A stretch of DNA of 13,485 nt from Acidimicrobiia bacterium. Lineage in GTDB: Bacteria > Actinomycetota > Acidimicrobiia > Spongiisociales > UBA5794. The DNA lies in assembly GCA_030618675.1 (NCBI GenBank), contig JAUXCV010000018.1, positions 1-13,485 on the forward strand, in the 5' to 3' direction. The notes below the pieces were generated by a model. It saw only the letters and a list, made by a program, of their open reading frames with translations, ran no database searches and was not told the origin of the DNA. The position numbers and the translations under genes were made by a program. Of the stretch, positions 6,597 through 12,354 are shown piece by piece (the first letter of the stretch is position 1; every line of letters begins with the position of its first letter).

Positions 6597-7513
6597 GAGC
6601 AGCGTTCCTTGGTACTCCCTCTGCGGCCGTTCCGAGCCTCGCCGCGTTGATCGATGTAGTCGACGTCGACGTGGTCGTGACACGCCCGGACAGTGCCAAA
6701 GGTCGGTCGGGGAAGCCGACCCCTTCGCCGGTGAAGATCGCTGCGATGGAATGGGGGCTGCCCGTCGTCCAACCGGAGACACGCGGCGATCTCGAACGCA
6801 TCTTGCAGGACGCCCCGATCGACGTCGGTGTCGTTGTCGCGTACGGTCGGATACTCACGCCCACAGCCCTGGCGTCGGCGCCGGCGGGCTTCGTGAACGT
6901 TCATTTCTCGCTCCTGCCCCGATGGCGCGGTGCCGCCCCGGTGGAGAGAGCGATTCTCGAAGGTGATGCATCGACCGGAGTGACCCTGATGCAACTCGAC
7001 GAAGGCCTCGACACCGGTCCGGTGATCGCTGCGGTGGAGACCCCGATCGCTCCCGATGAGACCGGGGGATCGCTGACGGGCCGACTCGCCTATCTGGGAG
7101 GCATGTTGATCGATGACGCCATGTCGGAATTGCTCGCAGGCCGGCTCGATTCTGCGTCGCAACTGAGAACGGGAGTCACCATCGCGAAGCGACTCGATCG
7201 TGCTGAAGGAAGGATCGACGCCTCATGGACTGCGGCGTACGCAGAGAGGGCGATCCGGGCATTCAGCCCGCGCCCGGGTACATGGTTCTCGATCGAGGGA
7301 TCGAGGTGCCGGGTGCACAAGGCGTCGTACTCAGATGAGGCCGTCACCCCCGGAGCCATCGCCGCGTTCAACGGTGTGGCGGTGCTTGGTCTGGAGGGCG
7401 GCAGCCTTGCTCTCGAACTGGTTCAGCCCGCCGGGAAGGCGGTCATGAGCGGTACCGCGTGGCTCAACGGACGGCGTGGTGCGGGCGGCTACATCGACCG
7501 ACCAAGCGAATGA
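6593..7513 (+). CDS. fmt: Methionyl-tRNA formyltransferase
   Basis: The product formylates initiator Met-tRNA with 10-formyltetrahydrofolate. The 306-residue protein opens with 'MRAAFLGTPSAAVPSL' and carries the catalytic set Asn102, His104 and Asp140 in 'NVHFSLLPRWRGAAP' (102-116) and 'LDEGLDTGPV' (135-144). The C-terminal OB-like domain begins after about residue 200 with 'KRLDRAEGRID'. The linker residues after the N-terminus, 'RPDSAKGRSGKPTPSPVK', match the tRNA acceptor-contacting loop of the family. ATG overlaps the def stop (ATGA), and GGAGGA at 6582-6587 is spaced 5 nt. Its own stop overlaps the rsmB ATG, so def-fmt-rsmB is one coupled unit. Confidence 0.97.
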   Translation: MRAAFLGTPSAAVPSLAALIDVVDVDVVVTRPDSAKGRSGKPTPSPVKIAAMEWGLPVVQPETRGDLERILQDAPIDVGVVVAYGRILTPTALASAPAGFVNVHFSLLPRWRGAAPVERAILEGDASTGVTLMQLDEGLDTGPVIAAVETPIAPDETGGSLTGRLAYLGGMLIDDAMSELLAGRLDSASQLRTGVTIAKRLDRAEGRIDASWTAAYAERAIRAFSPRPGTWFSIEGSRCRVHKASYSDEAVTPGAIAAFNGVAVLGLEGGSLALELVQPAGKAVMSGTAWLNGRRGAGGYIDRPSE

Positions 7514-8733
7514 AACAGGGCGTCGAGACGCGCCTTGTCGCGGCCACACTCTTGCGACGGATCCTCGAGGAGGGGGCGTACTCGAACATCGTCGTGCGTA
7601 CGGGGACAGAAGACCTTGAGCGGAGAGACGCTCTTTTCGTTCAACGTCTCTTGTACACGACCATCCGGTATCTGGATCGTATCGATCGAACCATCGATGC
7701 ACGGATCTCGCGTTCGGTCGACGACGACGTGCGAGCCGTTCTAAGGGTCGGCGTTTCCGAGATCCTGTTCGGCGACGGCAACGCCTATGCAGCGGTTGAC
7801 AGCGCCGTTGAGGCGGTGCGCGTCGGCGGCAACCCCCGCGCGTCGGGATTTGTGAACGGCGTGCTCCGGAACGTCGTACGGAACGGGGAGCCGCCCCTTC
7901 CAAGCGGCCCCGAAGGAGAAGCTCTGAGACTCGGCGTGCCTTTCTGGCTCTACGAGGATCTTGCACGAACCTACGGGCCGGACACCGCCGTCTCGTTCCT
8001 CGACGCATCGAATCAGCCGACGCGGGTAGGAGTGCGGAGACGGCGCGGTGAGGCACCCGGGGAGGCGATTCCGGGAATCGAGGATGCCTATCTGGTCGAC
8101 GATGTCGGTTCCCACCGGAAATCCATAGCGTCCGGCGATCTTGTCGTGGCCGATCCTTCATCTACGGCGGTTGCAGCGGCCCTCGATCCGCGGCCGGGAG
8201 ATCGGATCCTGGACCTGGCTGCAGCGCCGGGAGGGAAGACCCTTCATCTGTGGGACATGATCAAGGGCGAGGGGACGATCGTCGCGATGGATCGGCACGC
8301 AGGACGGGCCGCAACGGCGCGGCGAAGGCTTCTCAGACTTGGCGTAGACGTGCGCTGGGTGATCGGCGATGCAACGGCACCGCCGTTCGAACCGGGCAGC
8401 TTCGACCGGATCCTCCTCGATGCGCCGTGCACCGGCCTCGGAACGCTCCGCCGTCGCCCCGAGATCCGCCACCGGATCCGTCCCGACAGCGCCGCGGAGT
8501 CCGGACGTCTGCAGAGACAGATGCTTGAAGCGGCCAGCATGCTCCTTCGTCCCGGCGGCCGGCTGGTCTATTCGGTCTGCACCGTGACACCGGAAGAGAC
8601 GGTCGATGTGGTGGCAGACACCGACGCCCGTGCGCCGGAGGGTTTGCCCGGATCCGAGATCGCCGGAGGAGTTCTCCTCGCTCCACACGCCACCGGATCG
8701 GACGGGATGTTCATCGCCGTGATCGATCGCTGA
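7510..8733 (+). CDS. rsmB: 16S rRNA (cytosine-C5) methyltransferase RsmB/Sun
   Basis: The product methylates C5 of a cytosine in 16S rRNA (C967 in E. coli numbering) using S-adenosylmethionine. Residues 1-125 form a NusB-like RNA-binding domain with the 'FVNGVLRNVVR' signature (114-124). The Rossmann methyltransferase part has the AdoMet motif 'LDLAAAPGGKT' (234-244), 'DAPCTGLGTLRRRPEIRHR' (304-322, with product-release Cys307 and Asp304) and the nucleophile Cys357 in 'YSVCTVTPEE'. The usual end 'DGMFIAVIDR' is present. The 407-residue start at ATG 7510 overlaps the fmt stop and has no Shine-Dalgarno, so it probably depends on re-initiation after fmt. The region near 213 reads 'VADPSSTAVAAALDP', somewhat unlike the usual Q-D/E-xAS form. 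Confidence 0.95.
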   Translation: MKQGVETRLVAATLLRRILEEGAYSNIVVRTGTEDLERRDALFVQRLLYTTIRYLDRIDRTIDARISRSVDDDVRAVLRVGVSEILFGDGNAYAAVDSAVEAVRVGGNPRASGFVNGVLRNVVRNGEPPLPSGPEGEALRLGVPFWLYEDLARTYGPDTAVSFLDASNQPTRVGVRRRRGEAPGEAIPGIEDAYLVDDVGSHRKSIASGDLVVADPSSTAVAAALDPRPGDRILDLAAAPGGKTLHLWDMIKGEGTIVAMDRHAGRAATARRRLLRLGVDVRWVIGDATAPPFEPGSFDRILLDAPCTGLGTLRRRPEIRHRIRPDSAAESGRLQRQMLEAASMLLRPGGRLVYSVCTVTPEETVDVVADTDARAPEGLPGSEIAGGVLLAPHATGSDGMFIAVIDR

Positions 8734-8763
8734 CTCTTCCACTTCAATCGACCAAGAAGTAGA

Positions 8764-8769
8764 TACAAT
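8764..8769 (+). promoter_or_regulatory. Leaderless -10 box of rpe (TACAAT)
   Basis: TACAAT, close to the TATAAT consensus, ends 8 nt before the rpe GTG in an AT-richer 44-nt gap after rsmB. No Shine-Dalgarno is present, so a transcript starting at or just before GTG is expected. A weak ACTTCA at 8741-8746, 17 bp upstream, may act as -35. This is the best promoter-like site outside the rib leader. Confidence 0.5.
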
Positions 8770-8777
8770 CGGCTCCC

Positions 8778-9440
8778 GTGATCAAACCACCCCGAATCGC
8801 CCCATCGATCCTTGCCGCGGACTTCGCTCACCTCGCCGATGAAGTCGAGCGGATCGAGGACCATGTTGATCTGCTGCATGTCGATGTCATGGATGGTCAT
8901 TTCGTGCCCAATGTGTCGATCGGGATGCCGGTCATCGCTTCACTGAGGAAGGTGACGAACCTCCCGCTCGATTGTCACTTGATGACGCTCAATCCTGATC
9001 ACTACATGGAGCCGCTCAGGGAGGCGGGGGCGGATATCGCAACCGTGCACGTCGAGGTGTTCCCGGATCCCCGTGAGGTTGCGACGATCGCTCGCGACGT
9101 CGGTCTCTCGTTCGGACTCGTCATCAACCCGCCGACACCGTTCGAGGCGATCGAACCCTTCATCGAGCTGACCGACATGGTGGTTGTGATGTCGGTACAT
9201 CCCGGATTCGGTGGGCAGGCGTTCATCGAGGCCGTGCTGCCGAAACTGGAGCGGATCAGGAAATATGTTGATTCCGCGGGGCTGTCGACCGATATAGAGA
9301 TCGACGGCGGAATCGACCCGGGCACAATCCGATCCGCTCGCGATGCGGGAGCGGATGTGTTCGTGGCCGGGACCTCGGTGTTCCGAGCGCCCGACCCGGT
9401 GCTCGCCGTCCAGGAACTGAGAACCGCTATCGGCCAGTAG
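8778..9440 (+). CDS. rpe: Ribulose-phosphate 3-epimerase
   Basis: The product interconverts ribulose 5-phosphate and xylulose 5-phosphate in the pentose phosphate pathway. The 220-residue TIM barrel has the metal ligands and acid-base pair of the family: His34 and Asp36 in 'LLHVDVMDGHFVPN', His67 in 'DCHLM' (Cys66 where Val is common), Asp176 in 'EIDGGI', and the phosphate loops 'MSVHPGFGGQ' (138-147) and 'VAGTSVF' (196-202). The GTG start has a leaderless promoter-like box upstream and no Shine-Dalgarno. Ribulose 5-phosphate is also the substrate of the RibB domain encoded downstream, and rpe next to rib genes is a common actinobacterial arrangement. Confidence 0.97.
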   Translation: MIKPPRIAPSILAADFAHLADEVERIEDHVDLLHVDVMDGHFVPNVSIGMPVIASLRKVTNLPLDCHLMTLNPDHYMEPLREAGADIATVHVEVFPDPREVATIARDVGLSFGLVINPPTPFEAIEPFIELTDMVVVMSVHPGFGGQAFIEAVLPKLERIRKYVDSAGLSTDIEIDGGIDPGTIRSARDAGADVFVAGTSVFRAPDPVLAVQELRTAIGQ

Positions 9441-9447
9441 AGGGACC

Positions 9448-10374
9448 ATGGAAGATCGGATCCTCGTCGTCGATGACGACCCGGACATGCTCCAGTATGT
9501 GGCGACCATCCTGGGGCGAGAGGGTTTCGACATCGAGACCGCCTCGAGCGGGATCGACGCGCTCGCGAGAGCTTCGGAGAAGCCCCCGACGCTCGTTCTC
9601 CTCGATGAGACGATGCCGGAAATGGACGGACTCACCACGCTGGGGCGACTCCGCAACGACGCGCCCACGGCCAGCGTGCCCGTGGTCATGCTCACAACAC
9701 GAGCGCTCGCCCAGGATCGCGTCAAGGGCCTAGATCTGGGGGCGGACGACTACATCACGAAGCCATTCGATGTGGAAGAACTCGTGGCCCGGGTACGAAC
9801 CGTGATCCGCAGGGCGCAGCAGATGCGAGACGTCTCACCACTCACAGGGCTGCCAGGGAACTTCAGGATCTCCGATGAACTGGAGCGACGAATCGCTGAG
9901 CAAGCGCCGATAGCGGTCATCTACGGCGATCTCGACAACTTCAAGTCCTTCAACGACCACTACGGCTTCATGCGGGGCGACATGGTCATCAAGTTCACAG
10001 CCGGGACGATGATGGAGGCGGCCGCGTCGTGTGGCGATCCCGACGCGTTCGTCGGTCACGTCGGCGGAGACGACTTCATCGCTCTCATCGGTCCGGATGT
10101 CGTTGAGGCTTTCTGCACCACCGTGATACGGAACTTCGATGACGGGATCCTCTCCTTCTACGACACAGCAGACGCCGAGCGGGGCTACGTTGAAGTGACC
10201 GATCGAAGGGGAGAGCAGCACACCTTCCCGATCGTGTCGTTCTCGATGGGGGTCGTGACGAACCAGAATCGAGTGATCGAATCCAAGTGGGAAGCCTCGG
10301 CGATCGCCTCAGAGATGAAGGAATTCGCGAAACGACAGCCGGGCTCGACGTATTCGGTAGACAGAAGGCAGTAG
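9448..10374 (+). CDS. Response regulator: REC domain plus GGDEF-like (GGDDF) domain
   Basis: This is a 308-residue two-domain signalling protein. The REC receiver (about 3-125) is complete: acidic pocket Asp10/Asp11, phospho-acceptor Asp53 in 'LLDETMPEMDG', switch Thr83, and Lys105 in 'ITKPF'. The second domain opens with 'SPLTGLPGN' (130-138), the counterpart of the DxLTGLxNR entry motif. It continues with 'IYGDLDNFKSFNDHYGFMRGD' landmarks (158-178) and has the active-site loop as GGDDF (206-210), where GGDEF or GGEEF is usual. The RxxD inhibitory site expected just upstream is absent ('DPDAFVGHV'). It may be a non-standard diguanylate cyclase or a catalytically silent GTP or c-di-GMP sensor; I cannot decide. 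The ATG is 7 nt after the rpe stop, with a weak GAGG at 9440-9443. The last codons and the stop lie within the heptamer repeat array. No partner histidine kinase is in the window. Confidence 0.9.
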   Translation: MEDRILVVDDDPDMLQYVATILGREGFDIETASSGIDALARASEKPPTLVLLDETMPEMDGLTTLGRLRNDAPTASVPVVMLTTRALAQDRVKGLDLGADDYITKPFDVEELVARVRTVIRRAQQMRDVSPLTGLPGNFRISDELERRIAEQAPIAVIYGDLDNFKSFNDHYGFMRGDMVIKFTAGTMMEAAASCGDPDAFVGHVGGDDFIALIGPDVVEAFCTTVIRNFDDGILSFYDTADAERGYVEVTDRRGEQHTFPIVSFSMGVVTNQNRVIESKWEASAIASEMKEFAKRQPGSTYSVDRRQ

Positions 10375-10426
10375 TCCGTAGTCAGTAGTCCGTATTTCGT
10401 ATCCCGTAGTCCGTATCCCGTATTCC
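10350..10426 (+). repeat. Heptanucleotide tandem repeat array, consensus GTAKYCC
   Basis: Eight head-to-tail 7-bp units fill 10371-10426 without a gap. Three are exactly GTAGTCC, two GTATCCC, and the others are GTAGTCA, GTATTTC and GTATTCC. Seven-base phase continues upstream through three weaker units at 10350-10370 (GTATTCG, GTAGACA, GAAGGCA), which encode the last residues of the response regulator; its TAG stop is bases 2-4 of the first clear unit. Similar heptameric short tandem repeats (STRR) are known between genes of filamentous cyanobacteria, but I know no standard name for this one. Confidence 0.85.
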
Positions 10427-10470
10427 GGCGATCAACCAGTTCGTGTCTCGGGCTACGGGATACTGAGTAC
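10392..10470 (+). other. Long hairpin formed by direct and inverted heptamer copies
   Basis: Three heptamers in reverse orientation stand at 10450-10470 (complements of GTAGCCC, GTATCCC and GTACTCA). They can pair with 10392-10412: 20 of 21 positions pair, three as G-U wobbles in RNA, with one mismatch (10398/10464) and a 37-nt loop. It lies between the response regulator stop and the rib promoter. No T-run follows, so it is not a standard intrinsic terminator; it could still slow polymerase or protect a 3' end. Confidence 0.6.
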
Positions 10471-10489
10471 GTCGCAAGACGGATCAACA

Positions 10490-10503
10490 CCGAACGCGTT
10501 CGG
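10490..10503. promoter_or_regulatory. 14-bp perfect palindrome, operator-like
   Basis: CCGAACGCGTTCGG is a perfect palindrome one base upstream of the TACACT -10-like box, so it would lie in the promoter spacer. That position suits a repressor or activator of the rib operon in addition to the riboswitch. Chance occurrence cannot be excluded, and I do not recognise the site. Confidence 0.4.
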
Positions 10504-10504
10504 G

Positions 10505-10510
10505 TACACT
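10505..10510 (+). promoter_or_regulatory. Probable -10 box of the rib operon (TACACT)
   Basis: TACACT would start RNA near 10516-10518, leaving under 12 nt before the first pairing base of the riboswitch at 10526. This is where a rib leader promoter is expected. No good -35 hexamer is visible 16-18 bp upstream; the palindrome occupies that spacer. Confidence 0.5.
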
Positions 10511-10525
10511 TCAGATCAAGAAAGG

Positions 10526-10641
10526 CCCCCTTCAGGGCAGGGTGAGATTCCCGACCGGCGGTGACAGTCCGCGAACCCGTTCAAGGGTTGACCCGGTGGA
10601 ATTCCGGGATCGACGGTGATAGTCCGGATGGGAGAAGGAGG
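10526..10641 (+). promoter_or_regulatory. FMN riboswitch (RFN element) controlling ribDEBA
   Basis: The aptamer core is nearly textbook: 'GGGCAGGGTG' at 10535-10544, 'GACCGGCGGTGA' at 10553-10564, 'AGTCCGCGA' at 10566-10574 and 'GTGATAGTCCGGATGG' at 10616-10631. Variable stems are visible as AACCC/GGGTT (10574-10578 with 10585-10589) and CCCGG/CCGGG (10592-10596 with 10604-10608). The closing stem P1 pairs 10526-10533 with 10634-10641 (seven pairs and one A-C mismatch). Its 3' strand, GAAGGAGG, is also the ribD Shine-Dalgarno, four bases before the GTG. No terminator fits between aptamer and start. FMN binding should therefore close P1 over the ribosome site and shut off translation when flavin is plentiful. 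The mechanism is inferred; the aptamer identity is secure. Confidence 0.96.
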
Positions 10642-10645
10642 GCGT

Positions 10646-11743
10646 GTGACGCGCCGCGTTGAGAACAATCTGTTCCCTGCGCACCGCGCGGACGAGTTGA
10701 TGCGCCGTGCCATCGGGCTCACCGAAGGCACGATGCCGCATCCGAATCCGCGAGTCGGTGCCATCGTGCTTACCCCGGATGGGGAGGTCGTGTCTGAGCG
10801 CGCTCACATCGGTGCCGGAAGCGTCCACGCTGAGGCGGCGGCCCTCGCCGATGCCGGATCCGCCGCCAAAGGGTCGACCGTCGTTGTCACCCTCGAGCCG
10901 TGCGCTCACCACGGGAGAACACCTCCATGTGCCGAGGCGATCATCGAAGCCGGTGTCGCACGGGTGATCATCGGGACTCTCGATCCCGATCCCCGCGTGT
11001 CCGGCGAAGGCATTGCCCTGCTCGAAAACGCCGGCATCGAAGTCATCACCGGTGTCGAAGAGAGCGCCGTGCTTGCCAACGATCCTGCCTATTTCCACCA
11101 TCGTTCGACCGGGTTGCCCTTCGTGACCTTGAAGACGGCACTGACGCTCGACGGACAGGCTGCAGCGGCGGACCACACGTCACGATGGATCAGCGGACCC
11201 GAGGCCAGGGAGGATGGGCATCGATTGCGCGCAGAGAGCGACGCCGTCATGGTCGGCGCGGGTACGGTGATCTCAGACAATCCACGCCTTGATGTCCGTA
11301 TCGACGGATACGAGGGTCGCCAGCCACGCCCGGTCATCGTGGCGGGACGGCGTCCGATCCCGGAGGATGCTGCCCTGCTCGCCAGGGATCCGATCATTTT
11401 CACCAGCGGTTCAGATCAGCCCGGCCTCGGGGATGTGGAGCAGGTTACCGCGCCCGGTCCAAACGGCGTCGACCTTGGAGCGGCGATCGAGTACCTCGGG
11501 GAGGAGGGCGTTGTCGCCCTGCTCATCGAAGGAGGACCCACCATCGCAGGAGCAGCCTTGCGAGCCGGCCTTGTCGACCGGATCATCTTCCACTTCGGAG
11601 CGAAGCTGGGCCTCGGCACGGGATTGCCCGCCATCACAGGCACGTTCGAAACGATCAAGGACGCTCAAGCGGTGACGATCGAGCAGGTGACGACAGTCGG
11701 TACGGATATCAGAGTTGAAATGACAATCGAAAGAGAGATGTGA
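10646..11743 (+). CDS. ribD: Bifunctional riboflavin deaminase/reductase RibD
   Basis: The product carries out the second and third steps from GTP towards riboflavin: deamination of the pyrimidine, then NADPH-dependent reduction of the ribose. The deaminase domain (about 12-150) has the zinc site 'HAEAAAL' (His61, catalytic Glu63) and 'LEPCAHHGRTPPC' (Cys86, Cys95). The reductase domain (about 157-365) has 'LKTALTLDGQAAA' (162-174), 'WISGPEAR' (181-188), 'DAVMVGAGTV' (199-208) and 'LLIEGGPTIAGAAL' (292-305). I chose GTG 10646 (365 residues) because GGAGG at 10637-10641 precedes it by 4 nt; in-frame GTG 10616 and ATG 10628 lie inside the riboswitch core. The stop overlaps the ribE start (TGATG). 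Confidence 0.96.
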   Translation: MTRRVENNLFPAHRADELMRRAIGLTEGTMPHPNPRVGAIVLTPDGEVVSERAHIGAGSVHAEAAALADAGSAAKGSTVVVTLEPCAHHGRTPPCAEAIIEAGVARVIIGTLDPDPRVSGEGIALLENAGIEVITGVEESAVLANDPAYFHHRSTGLPFVTLKTALTLDGQAAAADHTSRWISGPEAREDGHRLRAESDAVMVGAGTVISDNPRLDVRIDGYEGRQPRPVIVAGRRPIPEDAALLARDPIIFTSGSDQPGLGDVEQVTAPGPNGVDLGAAIEYLGEEGVVALLIEGGPTIAGAALRAGLVDRIIFHFGAKLGLGTGLPAITGTFETIKDAQAVTIEQVTTVGTDIRVEMTIEREM

Positions 11744-12354
11744 TGTTCACCGGAATCGTCAGCGAGCTGGGGAGCCTTGCCTCCGTCGAGGCCACCGATG
11801 GGGGAGCCGTATTCAGCGTGAACGCACCGATCACGTGTGACGGGCTGACTATCGGTGACTCGATCGCCGTCAACGGTGTCTGCCTCACTGCGATCGCAAT
11901 CGATGGTGATCGTTTCACCGTTGAGGCCATCGCCGAAACCCTGCAGCGCACCAATCTTGGTGATCTGGAAGCCGGTTCGTTGGTTGATCTGGAACGACCG
12001 GTCGAAGCGGCCGGCGGGCGATTCGATGGGCACGTCGTACAAGGCCACGTCGACGGTGTGGGAACGGTCACGCGCATCGATAGTGAGGGATCATCGAAGC
12101 GCTTCCGTATCACCTCACCGCCCGCTCTTGCACGCTACCTCGTGGAGAAAGGATCGGTTACGGTTGACGGAGTGAGCCTGACGATCACTGCGGTCTCTGC
12201 CGTGGACGACGACGAACCGTGGTTCGAGATCGCTCTGATTCCCTTCACCCTGGACGTCACGGTTCTCGGCCACAAAGACGTGGGGGATCGAGTGAATCTC
12301 GAAGCAGACATTCTTGCCAAGTACGTGGAGAGACTGATGGAGGCACGAGGATGA
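11743..12354 (+). CDS. ribE: Riboflavin synthase alpha chain
   Basis: The product dismutates two 6,7-dimethyl-8-ribityllumazine molecules to riboflavin and the pyrimidine precursor; the active form is a homotrimer. The 203 residues contain two lumazine-binding repeats: the first with 'MFTGIV' at the start and 'IAVNGVCLT' (41-49, Cys48), the second with 'FDGHVVQGHVDGVG' (94-107) and 'VTVDGVSLT' (139-147). ATG 11743 gives the universal MFTGIV start, overlapping the ribD stop; a GTG directly before it (11740) would add one Met. A weak GAGAG lies upstream. Named ribE here (ribC or ribB in other schemes). The stop overlaps the ribBA ATG. Confidence 0.96.
   Translation: MFTGIVSELGSLASVEATDGGAVFSVNAPITCDGLTIGDSIAVNGVCLTAIAIDGDRFTVEAIAETLQRTNLGDLEAGSLVDLERPVEAAGGRFDGHVVQGHVDGVGTVTRIDSEGSSKRFRITSPPALARYLVEKGSVTVDGVSLTITAVSAVDDDEPWFEIALIPFTLDVTVLGHKDVGDRVNLEADILAKYVERLMEARG

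Noticed and set aside
7459..7509. rsmB start upstream at 7459
   Set aside because: It would overlap fmt by 55 bp and add residues absent from the family; ATG 7510 forms the usual ATGA overlap.
7331..8161. 276-codon minus-strand open frame opposite fmt and rsmB
   Set aside because: Low-complexity Arg-rich translation, opposite two well-supported genes, with no start context.
10350..10470. Heptamer array as a CRISPR or an IS-derived terminal repeat
   Set aside because: Units are 7 bp with no spacers, and there is no cas gene, transposase or target duplication in the window.
10616..10645. ribD start at GTG 10616 or ATG 10628
   Set aside because: Both are conserved nucleotides of the FMN aptamer core; GTG 10646 has the Shine-Dalgarno and the right protein length.
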